A stretch of 64,000 nt of DNA from Prochlorothrix hollandica PCC 9006 = CALU 1027 (GCF_000332315.1 NZ_KB235933.1:797557-861556), one strand, 5' to 3'; positions 54,626 through 63,978 are shown, numbered from the stretch's first letter. The notes: generated by a model not told the origin, from the letters alone. A program made the numbers and translations.

Positions 54626-55189
54626 CTAATCCAACAATAACCCAAACAGATCCGCCACCGTCACCCCCAGCCCCGCCGCAAACTCCGGCACTGGCAACAC
54701 CTGGGATCCCTGATCCAGCACCTGCACTCGTCCCCCACCCCCATACACAAAAACCGTCTGCTCCCCCGGATCCACCAGCCAGCCCAAGCTTGAACCCTGG
54801 GCCAAACAAAACAACAGCTTTTTGGTCACCTGGGTTTGGCTTTGTTGCGGTGACAAAATTTCGATCGCCCAACTGGGGGCCACCTCAAACCGATCGGCCA
54901 CCTCCCCATTGGCATCCCGCACAATCTGCGACCACTCAAACACCGCAATATCGGGGACGATCGATCGCCCCCCAAAACTACAGCGCAACTCCGTAAACGC
55001 CCGCCCCAGACGTTGTTTCCTCAAGGTCTGATTAATCAGCGCCGCTAATTCCGTCTGGATTGAACTGTGCTTGCCTGAGGGTATCGGTTTTTGGCGAATT
55101 TGGCCTTCAAAAAATTCAGAAGTAGGCTTAGTTTCCGGTAGCCGCAGAAACTCCGCCAACGTGATCAACTGAGCCGGTGACTGAACCAT
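54626..55189 (-). CDS. Uma2 family (DUF820) putative endonuclease
   Basis: 187 residues from the ATG at 55189 (an upstream in-frame start at 55213 adds MSCDGESS). Core residues: Asp in IVPDIAVFEW, Glu in WAIEILSPQQSQTQVTKK and Lys. Closely related to the Uma2 protein at 51084 (shared LITLAEFLRLPETKP-type opening and GSSLGWLVDPGEQTV). Its stop lies 20 bp before the NACHT start, so both are probably co-transcribed. Confidence 0.9.
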   Translation of the reverse strand: MVQSPAQLITLAEFLRLPETKPTSEFFEGQIRQKPIPSGKHSSIQTELAALINQTLRKQRLGRAFTELRCSFGGRSIVPDIAVFEWSQIVRDANGEVADRFEVAPSWAIEILSPQQSQTQVTKKLLFCLAQGSSLGWLVDPGEQTVFVYGGGGRVQVLDQGSQVLPVPEFAAGLGVTVADLFGLLLD

Positions 55190-55266
55190 GGAACTCTCCC
55201 CATCACATGACATAGCGGGTTAGCTGGCCGAAAATGCTGGGATTTCCCTTTGGAACGATCGCTGAG

Positions 55267-55340
55267 GGTTTGGGGCAACCACGGGGGGATTGCCCCTACC
55301 GTCTGGGTGCATCTGCCAAAGTGAAATGGACCCTATTAAA
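55267..55340. repeat. Dispersed repeat family 3, short fragment D
   Basis: Contains GGGGCAACCACGGGGGGATT and AAGTGAAATGGACCCT as in the longer copies. Confidence 0.65.
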
Positions 55341-55381
55341 AACTCTGGGTTTGCTCTATAGCCAGACATTACTTTTTTTGA

Positions 55382-55741
55382 TTAGACGTACATGGCTTCT
55401 CGCTCAAGCCGCTGTTTGAAGGCAGGACTGAGATAGTCGTGAAAGCGGGCGAGATCGATCGAATATTGTAGCCAATTTTGCAGATCTTGGTAGAGGTGCG
55501 CTGTGGTCCAGAGGTTGGGCCGATCGGTTTGAAAGATGATATCAATATCACTGTCTGGGCGAGCCTCACCACGGGCATAGGAGCCAAAGTAGCCTAAGGC
55601 TGTGAGGTGAAAGGTGTCGCCATGCTGGGCTTTAAATTCTTGCAGCAGCGTTGCTAAGTCATCCTGGGACAGGATGGCGATCGGGGGGAGTGAATGGGGG
55701 GCCATGGGTAAGCTAGGGCTGAGGTCTAGGGAGAAGTTCAT
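55382..55741 (-). CDS. Minimal nucleotidyltransferase (MNT) domain protein
   Basis: About 119 residues from the ATG at 55741; further starts exist up to 55813. The pol-beta-type motif GSYARGEARPDSDIDI has the GS and both Asp residues needed for nucleotidyl transfer. Such proteins usually act as antitoxins that modify a HEPN-domain toxin. No HEPN gene lies on either side here, so it is either orphaned or works differently. Confidence 0.85.
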   Translation of the reverse strand: MNFSLDLSPSLPMAPHSLPPIAILSQDDLATLLQEFKAQHGDTFHLTALGYFGSYARGEARPDSDIDIIFQTDRPNLWTTAHLYQDLQNWLQYSIDLARFHDYLSPAFKQRLEREAMYV

Positions 55742-55933
55742 GGGGGCGGGGCGGGGGTTTTTGGTGGCGTAGGGGCGGGTTTTTGGGACTATTGATGATT
55801 CACAACCAACCATTTAATTAAACCCGCCCTGGGGGTTTTGTGGTGGGATGGAATAAAAGAGGGCGGGTTTGGGGAGATTTTGGGTAGGTGTCCTGGTTTT
55901 GTGGATTAAACCCGCCCCTACGGGGTTTTGCGG

Positions 55934-57427
55934 CTAATCGCCAAGGCTCCAGAGTTCGTACCAGGGATAAATTTGGTATAACACCCGACCCACGGCCAGA
56001 CCCACGCTAGCAGCTAAGGACAGAATCCAAAAAATCTGAGAATAAGTATACTTGTACTCTAGTAATTTATTCCGAACCCCAGCTACAGCCAAAAACACAG
56101 CCCAGAACACAGATAAAGCTCCAGCCGCAGTCCAAGCCTCAGCCTCGGCCCCAGGCCAAGCCCAATCCCAAGCCATACTCCAAGCAAAAGCCCCGGCCCC
56201 AGATAAAGCCGAAGATAAAGCCACAGCACCAGCCCTAGCCCAAGCCCCAGATAAAGCCATAGCCCAACCCACAGTCAAAACCCAACTCAAAGTCACAGCC
56301 AAAGTCAAAGCCAAAGCCAAAGCCAGTAATAATACATTCCAACTTAATAGAAACCCCATCGTAATATATAACCCTGGATAAACACAAAGATGGAGCCAAG
56401 GAATTGGCTTTTTCTTAGTTTTTCGCTGATTATTGGCTGGAGGTACGCGGACTGTGGGGGTATAGGGGGGTTTTGGCTTAGGAGCGGGTTGGGGAGGCGG
56501 GGGGGAAGGTTGCGGGGGGGGCGGTGAGGGTTTCGTGGTAGCAGGGGTTAGGGCTTGTAGAGCCTCCTGGGCCGACTGGTAGCGGCGGGTGTGATCCTTG
56601 CGTAGGCATTTATCGATCACCCGCGTTAATTCCGGCGATAACGGCTGGGATACATGGCTCTGCCAAGACTGCACCCAGCCATAGCCGTTATCCAGCCACA
56701 ATCGCCCCGGATGCTTGCCCGACAGCAAATGAAAACAGGTCGCTCCCACGCTGTACAGGTCGCTGGAATGATAGGCTTCCCCACTTTCCATCTGCTCATA
56801 GGGCGCATAACCATAGGTTCCCGCCGTTGTCCCCGGCATGGCCACCACACTGCCCTTGAATTCCTTCGACAGGCCAAAATCAATCATGATCACCCGTCCA
56901 TTGTCCCCCCGCCGCATCAGGTTATCCGGCTTGAGATCCCGATGTACGACTCCCTGGGCGTGGACTGCCGCCAGCAACGGCAACCAATCCAAGAGCAGCT
57001 TCCGCACCTCCTGCTCTGTCCACTGTCCCCGCCGCTCCAACTCCTGGGCCAGGGTTTCCCCCTCAATGAACTGCTGCACCAGGAACAGGGCATTATTCTC
57101 CGAAAAATAAGCCTCCAAGCTGGGAATCTGGGGATTATCCTTCCCCAAGTCCTGCAACTGCTTCGCTTCCCGCTGGAATAACTCCACCGCCTTACTGCCC
57201 CCCTGGGGAAGCAATTGCTTAACCACACAGAGTTGCTTGAGCCGATCGTGATCCTCCGCCAAATAAGTCCGGCCAAAGCCCCCCTGCCCCAACACCCGCA
57301 ACACCTTAAACCGCCTCCGAAGCAGCGGAATCAGCGGTTCCTTGCAGTATTGGCAGTGCTTGGCCCCGTCCGGGTTCACCGGGTTGCCATTATTGCCGTC
57401 ACAGTATGGATTCAGGCAACAGACCAT
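55934..57427 (-). CDS. Ser/Thr protein kinase with zinc-ribbon N-terminus and membrane tail
   Basis: 497 residues. Cys-rich N-terminus CCLNPYC...CQYC (zinc ribbon), as in many cyanobacterial kinases; Gly loop GQGGFGRTY (47-55), Lys70, HRDLKPDN (162-169), DFGLS (183-187) and a GTYGYAPYEQ activation-loop end, so it should be active. A Pro-rich linker (about 300-340) leads to several hydrophobic segments; part of these (LALALALTLAVT, then AWARAGAVALSSALSGAG) is low in complexity and encoded by short GCC/GCT-rich repeats. The kinase domain would face the cytoplasm. Neighbouring genes suggest a role in the same conflict block. Confidence 0.93.
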   Translation of the reverse strand: MVCCLNPYCDGNNGNPVNPDGAKHCQYCKEPLIPLLRRRFKVLRVLGQGGFGRTYLAEDHDRLKQLCVVKQLLPQGGSKAVELFQREAKQLQDLGKDNPQIPSLEAYFSENNALFLVQQFIEGETLAQELERRGQWTEQEVRKLLLDWLPLLAAVHAQGVVHRDLKPDNLMRRGDNGRVIMIDFGLSKEFKGSVVAMPGTTAGTYGYAPYEQMESGEAYHSSDLYSVGATCFHLLSGKHPGRLWLDNGYGWVQSWQSHVSQPLSPELTRVIDKCLRKDHTRRYQSAQEALQALTPATTKPSPPPPQPSPPPPQPAPKPKPPYTPTVRVPPANNQRKTKKKPIPWLHLCVYPGLYITMGFLLSWNVLLLALALALTLAVTLSWVLTVGWAMALSGAWARAGAVALSSALSGAGAFAWSMAWDWAWPGAEAEAWTAAGALSVFWAVFLAVAGVRNKLLEYKYTYSQIFWILSLAASVGLAVGRVLYQIYPWYELWSLGD

Positions 57428-57621
57428 TGTTACATCTCTACTCTTTGGCTAAACGAGTACCAGTGGTTTATTGTCACACAAACCTTTTACCAGTAATCAG
57501 TGGTTTATTGTCACACAAACCTTTTACCAGTAATCTAACCTCGCAAAACCCTGGATTAGATAAACAGCAGCATAACCCAGATCTCACCCCAAGCGGTTAG
57601 CAGCGTTGAGGGTTTGTGCGT

Positions 57622-57803
57622 GTAGGTTGGGTAGAGGAACGAAACCAAACCCAGGGCGATCGATAGATTCCGTGTTGGGTTTCACCTGATATATGGTTGC
57701 ATTGTGCCTAAAATGGGTGCTAGCTCAACCCAACCTACAACGTTGAGGTTTTTTGTGCGCGTAGGTTGGGTAGAGGGACGAAACGTAACCCAGGGCGATC
57801 GAG
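57622..57803. repeat. GTAGGTTGGGT repeats, family 7, copies D and E
   Basis: A full copy at 57622-57738 bounded by GTAGGTTGGGT and ACCCAACCTAC, and a half copy at 57761-57803. A 38-bp stretch with AGTGGTTTATTGTCACAC is also duplicated just before (57460-57530). Confidence 0.8.
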
Positions 57804-57804
57804 G

Positions 57805-58242
57805 CTACTTCGGAGGATTGCCATAGCTAATGTGAATCGTGCCGCCGCTAATCTCCTTCAAAATTGGACCCTGGGCATCATTAATCTGGGTATTGGTGCC
57901 GCCGAAATTTTGCTGCATATTGCGGGCTTGCACCTCCTCCACCGTAATATCCTGGTAGACCGCCGCCGCCAACTGCCGCACCTCTCGATCGAACTCCCCA
58001 TCCGCCTTCATCTTCTTCTTGAGATAAAAGCCCAGGGTCTCCTCAGCCTCCTCTGGATCCTCCAGCGTCCCCTCCAAAACCGCCACCACCTCAGCATTGT
58101 CCTGGAACCGAGCCTGAACCGTTTGGCGCAACTGGTTCAGCTTCTCCAGCCCCGCCTCCGTCAGCTTTTCCGTGGTCTTTTCCAATGCTTTATTCAAAAT
58201 CAGGGAGACGATCGCCCCCACCGTCAACGTCACTGGATCCAT
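57805..58242 (-). CDS. Small helical protein with Gly/Asn-rich tail, adaptor-like
   Basis: 145 residues from the ATG at 58242 (MDPVTLTVGAIVSLILNKAL); the upstream start at 58284 adds 14 residues. An N-terminal hydrophobic helix and amphipathic helices (EKTTEKLTEAGLEKLNQLRQTV...) occupy residues 1-100. The tail NMQQNFGGTNTQINDAQGPI then LKEISGGTIHISYG is rich in Gly, Asn, Thr and Gln, like the N-terminal segment of the NACHT protein at 54605. I infer a signalling adaptor; I do not recognise a named family with confidence. Confidence 0.65.
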   Translation of the reverse strand: MDPVTLTVGAIVSLILNKALEKTTEKLTEAGLEKLNQLRQTVQARFQDNAEVVAVLEGTLEDPEEAEETLGFYLKKKMKADGEFDREVRQLAAAVYQDITVEEVQARNMQQNFGGTNTQINDAQGPILKEISGGTIHISYGNPPK

Positions 58243-58575
58243 AGCCCTGTTGGCTCCCCTAAGTTGCTTCGTCCCATTGGTCATAGTCTAAGCTTTGTTT
58301 TACTGCAAAACCGCAGCCCAGACAACCGAAATTCCCCCTTTCGTTCCCCTTGGCGTATTCTGGAAACCATGGGCGGCGCGTCCTCGGTCTTCTGTCCCGC
58401 CTTCCAGCCCCACCGTTCACCCCACCCCATCCCCCCACTATGACTTCCCCCCGCGTCATAACGTGGGTAATAGTTCTAGGCAACTCATACGGGCTAGAGC
58501 GATTAGTGGACTGGAGTTAGACACGACAAGGATGGGATTACTGACCCATTAACAATTGCTCAACCTAGGAGACCC

Positions 58576-59686
58576 CTAGGAAACCACCTGGTTTTCCTGG
58601 CGCAGATAGGCTTGGATAAAGGGATCCAGTTCCCCGTTCATCACGTCCTGGATGGCGGTAGTTTCCACCTGGGTCCGCAGATCTTTGACCAATTGGTAGG
58701 GATGGAACACATAGTTGCGGATTTGGGTGCCCCAAGCCGCTTCCACAATGTCCCCGCGAATCTCAGACACTTCCTTGGCCCGTTGTTCCTTGGCAATCAC
58801 CAGCAGCCGAGACTTGAGGAGGGCTAGGGCTTTTTCCTTATTTTGCAACTGCGATCGCTCTTGGGTACAGCGCACCGCTAACCCCGTTGGTAGGTGCACC
58901 ACCCGCACCGCCGTTTCCACCTTGTTGACGTTTTGGCCTCCTTTTCCTCCCGATCGCGAGGTGGTGATTTCCAAATCCTTGTCTGGAATATCCAGTTGCA
59001 CCGTGCGATCGAGGATGGGCATCACCTCCACCCCCGCAAAACTGGTTTGGCGCTTGCCATTGGCATTAAAGGGGGAAATGCGCACCAGGCGATGGGTGCC
59101 TTTTTCCGATCGCAAATAGCCATAGGCATAGCGACCCTCAATTTCTAAGGTCACCGACTTGAGTCCCGCCTCATCCCCCTCCGACAGTTCCGCCAACTGC
59201 ACCTTATAGCCCTGGGCCTCCCCCCAACGGGTATACATGCGCAGCAACATTTCCGCCCAGTCCTGGGCATCGGTGCCCCCGGCCCCCGCATTAATGGTCA
59301 GCACTGCCCCGTCTTTGTCATATTCCCCCGATAACAACTGCAACAGATCCCATTGATCCAACTCCCGCCGCAGTTGGCCTAGGCTCGTCTCGGCTTCCGC
59401 CAACAAGCCCTCATCCTCCTCCAGTTCCAACAACTCCACCAAGGCTTGGGCATCGTCTACGGTTTGCTGCCATTGGCGGAACTGTTCCAGGTGGGAGCGA
59501 TAGTCGTCCAGTTGCTGCAAAACGGGCTGGGCTTCCTGGGGATTGTCCCAAAAATCGGGCTGGGCCGCCACTTGCGCTAAATCTTGAATCCGGGCAGTTA
59601 GGGCAGGAACGTCAAAGATACTCCTGGGTTTTACCCAGGCGATCGCGGAGCAATTCAGTGTCTCGTTTTAGGGTTGAGATATCCAT
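58576..59686 (-). CDS. prfB: Peptide chain release factor 2, programmed +1 frameshift
   Basis: Terminates translation at UGA and UAA. The first 24 codons run from the ATG at 59686 to CTT (59617-59615) and are followed by an in-frame TGA; skipping one base (59614) continues into GAC GTT CCT and the rest of RF2 to 58576, giving 369 residues. The GGQ peptide-release motif is in [18 protein letters not shown]. Residues downstream ([45 protein letters not shown]) are diagnostic. A start-site search that ignores frameshifting would call only 59571 onward. Confidence 0.97.
59611..59625 (-). promoter_or_regulatory. prfB frameshift site
   Basis: Minus-strand AGGAG TAT CTT TGA C: a Shine-Dalgarno-like AGGAG three bases before CTT, the slippery CTT, and the UGA stop followed by C. 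Same layout as the well-known Escherichia coli site, where low RF2 favours the +1 shift. Confidence 0.95.
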
Positions 59687-60274
59687 GGGGGGTGTTGGCA
59701 CAGGGCAATTAACGGGCAATTAACGGGTAATTAACGGGTAATTAACCAGGAGTCAAGGAGCGGTAATGAGACAAAACTGGGATCCAAAAGACTGTAAATA
59801 GCCAAATCAGGCTCAAATTATTTAGATCCCGCCGTTTGTCAGGGAGCCATCTTGGACGATCACCAATGGAACAGGCACCGATGGAACGGTAACGTTTTGA
59901 TTACCAATTTAATAACCAATGGCCTCTGGAGACGAGAAAGGTTAAACAATAGAGTATAAAGATTTAACAACTATTTAAACCCAACTCCTGACTAGTATCA
60001 GATTATCCCGTTATGGTGGCTAGGGAGCGAAGGTTTCAGTAGGAGATTTCTCCTGGCATTAGTCCCCCTCATCGCTGCCTTAGTCCCCGTCCCTGATCCA
60101 CCCCTTCTCTTGCCTCTCCGTTGCCCAAGGGACAGTCCAGGGGGCGGGACAAGATTAACGGGACAGTGGGGCGCTCCGCGCCCCACTGTCCCGGCTTAAG
60201 TTGATACCTCCCAAGGGACAGTCCAGGGCCAAGGTTCAGTCCCAGCTATCGATTAGGCGTAGTTGCAAAGCTCC
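59687..60274. other. Intergenic region between prfB and the histidine kinase
   Basis: About 590 bp with GGGTAATTAAC-type units three to four times (59709-59748) and a family 4 element at 60143-60208. No gene seen. Confidence 0.5.
60143..60208. repeat. Palindromic element, family 4, copy C
   Basis: About 66 bp in opposite orientation to copies A and B, with perfect stem ACAGTGGGGCGC/GCGCCCCACTGT, lacking the AAGCGGGAACCC arm. Flanked by a direct repeat CCCAAGGGACAGTCCAGGG (about 60124-60142 and 60210-60228). Confidence 0.85.
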
Positions 60275-61717
60275 ATGAAGGATACAGAAACCCCTGCTGC
60301 TAACTTGGCCGCTGCCATTGCCCTAACGCCTCCTTCTGCCGTGATTCTGGTGGTGGATGATAGCCGCAGTAATCGGGCTTTTTTGCGGGATATGCTGCGA
60401 TCGGCGGGCTACCAGGTGATCAATGCGGCCACGGGGGAGGAAGCCCTGGATCTGCTGCAGGCGGACGATGCCCATGAAATTTGGCCGGACCTGATTTTAT
60501 TGGATGTGATCCTGCCGGGGATTGATGGGTTTGAAACCTGCCGTCGCCTCAAGGCCAGGAAAGAGACCCAAGATATTTTCGTGGTCTTTATGACCTCCCT
60601 GACGGAGACCACCGATAAGGTGAAAGGGCTGAGCCTGGGGGCGGTGGACTACATTACCAAGCCCCTACAGCCGGAGGAGGTGAAGGCCCGCATCAGTGTC
60701 CATCTGCAACTACGCCACCTCACCAAAACCCTGGAGCAGCAGGTCATCGATCGCACGGCGGATCTCCAACAGGCGGTGGATAATCTCAAGCGGATGCAAA
60801 TGCAACTGATCCAAAGTGAGAAAATGTCAGCCCTGGGTCAACTGGTGTCGGGGGTGGCCCATGAAATTAACAATCCTGTGGGCTGTGTGGCGGGCAACAT
60901 TAAACCGGCCCAGGGCTATGTGCAGGATCTCTTGGAGATTATTGATCTGTTGTTGGCGCAGCCGTCGGAACCCAGTGCTGAGGTCAGCCAGTTGCTGGAG
61001 GACCTGGACTTTGACTTTATCCGGGAGGATCTGCCCAAGCTCCTGGGATCGATGAAGTTGGGGGCCGATCGCATTCAGGAAATTGTCAAATCCCTGCGTA
61101 ATTTTTCCCGGTTGGATGAGGATCAGAAAAAACCAGCGGATCTCCATACTGGCCTGGAAAGCACCCTGATGATTCTGAAGCATCGCCTCAAAGCTAAGCC
61201 AGAACGGGATGCCATCACGATCGTCCGCAACTATGGAGATTTACCCAAGGTTCACTGCTATGCCAGCCAACTGAACCAGGTGTTTATGAATATCCTGGGT
61301 AACGCCATTGATGCCATTGATGAAACCTTTGCCGAGGCTCCGGGGCAGTCGCTCCAGGAACGCATCACCACCAATGCTCAATACCAGGGGCAAATTGTGA
61401 TTACCACCCACTGTGGGGGTCAATGGGTCACGGTTCAAATTGAAGATAACGGCTACGGGGTGAAGGCAGAAGCTGCAAATAAGTTATTTGACCCCTTTTT
61501 TACCACTAAATCTAGCGATCGCGGCACGGGTCTGGGCCTATCCATTAGCCATCATATTGTGGCGGACAAACATGGCGGCACCCTCGATTATCAGTCCTGT
61601 ACCCAGGCTGGAGTGGCCCAGGGCACCTGTTTTACCATCCATATCCCCGTGAACGCGGAACCAGAGAATTTGCCCCAAGCCCACCACAGTCCCTATGAGG
61701 TTTTGGCTAAGTCTTAA
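60275..61717 (+). CDS. Receiver-histidine kinase hybrid
   Basis: 480 residues from the ATG at 60275. N-terminal receiver domain (acidic pair DD at 28-29, phospho-acceptor Asp77 in LILLDVI, KP at 129-130), a coiled-coil linker, and a HisKA domain with phospho-His196 (SGVAHEINNPVG). HATPase_c motifs follow: N box NILGNAIDAID, G1 EDNGYGV, F FDPFFTTK, G2 GTGLGLSIS. With no sensory or membrane domain, its input comes through phosphorylation of the receiver. A TTG at 60263 is an alternative start. Target regulator not adjacent. Confidence 0.93.
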   Translation: MKDTETPAANLAAAIALTPPSAVILVVDDSRSNRAFLRDMLRSAGYQVINAATGEEALDLLQADDAHEIWPDLILLDVILPGIDGFETCRRLKARKETQDIFVVFMTSLTETTDKVKGLSLGAVDYITKPLQPEEVKARISVHLQLRHLTKTLEQQVIDRTADLQQAVDNLKRMQMQLIQSEKMSALGQLVSGVAHEINNPVGCVAGNIKPAQGYVQDLLEIIDLLLAQPSEPSAEVSQLLEDLDFDFIREDLPKLLGSMKLGADRIQEIVKSLRNFSRLDEDQKKPADLHTGLESTLMILKHRLKAKPERDAITIVRNYGDLPKVHCYASQLNQVFMNILGNAIDAIDETFAEAPGQSLQERITTNAQYQGQIVITTHCGGQWVTVQIEDNGYGVKAEAANKLFDPFFTTKSSDRGTGLGLSISHHIVADKHGGTLDYQSCTQAGVAQGTCFTIHIPVNAEPENLPQAHHSPYEVLAKS

Positions 61718-61824
61718 TCTTGGCGATAGGGCAGGACGAAGGCATTGAGGGGGGCTGAAATAACGTAACCTGGTTAGCCCCTTGCGAATTTATTTTTGCT
61801 GGGCACTGGTTTTGCTGGGCACCG

Positions 61825-61910
61825 ATACAGGGGACAGGTTAGCTACAGGGGACAGGTTAGCTACAGGGGACAGGTTAGCTACAGGGGACAGGTTAGCTAC
61901 AGGGGACAGG
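61825..61910. repeat. 18-bp tandem repeat
   Basis: About five units of GGGGACAGGTTAGCTACA. Open in one frame as a TGDRLA repeat, but there is no ribosome-binding site and no family, so I do not call it a gene. The rest of 61718-62185 shows nothing recognisable. Confidence 0.9.
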
Positions 61911-62185
61911 TCAGCGGTACGGCGCGACGGGAGTCGGGTCTCCACTCCCCCAGGGCTTGCCCTAAGTCTTAAGAGAAACGAAAGCCATTTTGAGAAACTG
62001 TAAAAAAATATTACATTTGGATTAAATATTTAAGGCTGAATGTCTAGACAAAGCTCGCGGCTGCGGTAGCTTAGAATGTAGAGGATCAAGGCTTAGGTAT
62101 CGGAAAGACATTATCCAGTATCAAAAACCCTCAAGGGATCAAAGTACCACTTTCCCCCTGTCCTGGGACTTCCATGGGAGCCACT

Positions 62186-62743
62186 ATGAGCGCACTTGTT
62201 ACAGTTTGTATACAGAAACTAAGCGAAGGAGAGCTGCTGGACTCCTATCGCCATGGTCAACGGGAGTTTTGTCACCAGGATCTGCAAGGTGCCCACCTGT
62301 TTGAGGCTCAACTGGCCTGGATTAATTTGTGCCACAGTCAGCTATCCCAAGCCTATTTGCCCTATGCCAATCTGAGTCAGGCCCAACTGCGATCGGTGGA
62401 TCTGCGGCAGGCAGAAATGAGCAACACTCAACTATACCAAGTGGATCTAACCGAGGCTAACCTGTGTTGCTGCAAGCTGCGCCGTGCCAACTTACGCTAC
62501 GCCCTTTTGAAAGGGACCGATCTGCGGGGGGCCGATCTCCAGGGGGCGGATTTGCGCTATGCCGATTTGACGGGGGCCAATTTGATGGGAGCCGATCTCA
62601 GCCGTGCCCACTTGGGTCACGCTAAGTTTGACCACGCCAATATCCAGGATGCCAACCTGTTCCGAGCCAAGGGGGCTAACCTCATGGGAGCCTACATGAA
62701 TGATTTGACAGTGCATCCCGATGGCCATCGCCAGTTTGATTAA
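62186..62743 (+). CDS. Pentapeptide-repeat protein
   Basis: 185 residues. After about 35 residues the sequence consists of A(D/N)Lxx-type pentapeptides (about 40-175: ANLSQAQLRSVDLRQAEMSN, DLRGADLQGADLRYADLTGA...), predicting a right-handed quadrilateral beta helix. Common in cyanobacteria, with roles in few cases known. I chose the ATG at 62186 because GGGAG lies about six bases upstream; the ATG at 62174 adds MGAT. Confidence 0.92.
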   Translation: MSALVTVCIQKLSEGELLDSYRHGQREFCHQDLQGAHLFEAQLAWINLCHSQLSQAYLPYANLSQAQLRSVDLRQAEMSNTQLYQVDLTEANLCCCKLRRANLRYALLKGTDLRGADLQGADLRYADLTGANLMGADLSRAHLGHAKFDHANIQDANLFRAKGANLMGAYMNDLTVHPDGHRQFD

Positions 62744-62792
62744 CTCTGGGATTAATTAACCCTGGGATCAAATAAAGCGCTAGCATCATAGG

Positions 62793-63884
62793 GTGAGCAA
62801 ATTGTGTAACCCCCTACAGTCCCTTCGATCGGGTCATTGGTTCAAGCTGATCTGTGGAGCCAGCTACCAATACCTGCCTGCGGTGCAAACTTTGGCCTGG
62901 GTCTATGGCTTGGCCGGTGTTGATTGCATTGATGTGGCAGCGGATCCTGCCGTGGTCACCGCCGCCCGCCAAGGGTTGGATCGGTTGGATCCCGCCCTGG
63001 CTCGCCCCTGGTTAATGGTCAGCCTCAATGATGGGGAAGATCCCCATTTCCGCAAAGCCCAGTTTGACCCCGCCACCTGTCCTCCAGACTGTCCCCGGCC
63101 CTGTGCCCAGATTTGTCCGGCCCTGGCCATTGCCCTCCCTCCCCAGGCCAATGGCGGTGTCGTGGCCGATCGCTGCTATGGCTGTGGCCGCTGTTTGCCC
63201 CTTTGTCCCCACGATCGCATCCAAGGCCACTCCACCGTTTGTCAGCCCCAGGAGCTGTTGCCCCCCATCCTAGCCCTGGGCATTGATGCCGTGGAGATTC
63301 ATACCCAGATCGATCGTCGGGCTGGATTTTTAGACCTGTGGCAGGTTCTTCTCCCCCATCTTTCAAGCCTCAAACTGGTGGCCATTAGTTGTCCGGCAGG
63401 CACCGGAGCCGTGGATTATCTGTGGTCTCTCTATCGGGCCATTACCCCCCTACCCTGCCCCCTGATTTGGCAAGCGGATGGCCGTCCCATGAGCGGCGAC
63501 ATTGGGGCAGGCACCACCCACGCCACCCTCACCTTTGCCCAAGCCTTGCTGGCCCAGGGTCCCCCCGGTTATGTGCAGGTGGCGGGGGGAACCAATGCCT
63601 ATACGGTGCCCAAACTGGGGCAGTTGGGGTTGTTGCGTTCCCCGGAGTCTCCGCTGCTGCCCCTTCAGGGTTCCCCCTGGGTAGCGGGGGCTGCCTATGG
63701 CAGCTATGCCCGCCGTTGGCTGGCTCCCTGGCTGGAAACCCTGGGGACGGAGCCGGACGGTCTGGATCCTGCTGACTCCTCGGTGTCTAGGGATCCGCCG
63801 GGGTTAATGGACGCTGTGGCACGGGCTAAAACCTTGGTGCTGCCCCTGAAGCAACCCCATTTGCACCGGCGTTTATCCCTGTAA
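62793..63884 (+). CDS. ldpA: Circadian clock-associated iron-sulfur protein LdpA
   Basis: 363 residues from a GTG at 62793. Two ferredoxin-like 4Fe-4S motifs: CPPDCPRPCAQICP (about 96-109) and CYGCGRCLPLCP (about 128-139). The remainder (GSLRSGHWFKLICGASYQYL-like start, VRGTNAYTVPKL-like VAGGTNAYTVPKLGQLGLL) matches cyanobacterial LdpA, which adjusts clock period to light through redox sensing. It is specific to cyanobacteria. 49 bp after the pentapeptide gene. Confidence 0.93.
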   Translation: MSKLCNPLQSLRSGHWFKLICGASYQYLPAVQTLAWVYGLAGVDCIDVAADPAVVTAARQGLDRLDPALARPWLMVSLNDGEDPHFRKAQFDPATCPPDCPRPCAQICPALAIALPPQANGGVVADRCYGCGRCLPLCPHDRIQGHSTVCQPQELLPPILALGIDAVEIHTQIDRRAGFLDLWQVLLPHLSSLKLVAISCPAGTGAVDYLWSLYRAITPLPCPLIWQADGRPMSGDIGAGTTHATLTFAQALLAQGPPGYVQVAGGTNAYTVPKLGQLGLLRSPESPLLPLQGSPWVAGAAYGSYARRWLAPWLETLGTEPDGLDPADSSVSRDPPGLMDAVARAKTLVLPLKQPHLHRRLSL

Positions 63885-63950
63885 CCCTGCCCCTGTAACT
63901 CTGCCCCTGTAATCCATCTACCTTGCTTTGTTACCGAAAATCTGGGTCTA

Positions 63951-63978
63951 AAGCCCCGTCCTTCTAGGACGGCTTTTC
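63951..63978 (+). terminator. Hairpin with T-run after ldpA
   Basis: AAGCCCCGTCCT, loop TCT, AGGACGGCTT then TTCTT: a stem with a two-base bulge followed by T-rich sequence, 67 bp after the ldpA stop. It fits a terminator. The motif also resembles hairpins at IS200/IS605 ends, which I cannot test because the window stops here. Confidence 0.5.

Noticed and set aside
52607..54872. Longer start at 54872 for the NACHT gene, with a Gly-rich N-terminus
   Set aside because: The added 89 residues lie antiparallel within the Uma2 gene reading and have no ribosome-binding site; the ATG at 54605 has one.
61782..62003. Frame coding for TGDRLA repeats
   Set aside because: Product of an 18-bp tandem repeat without start signals.
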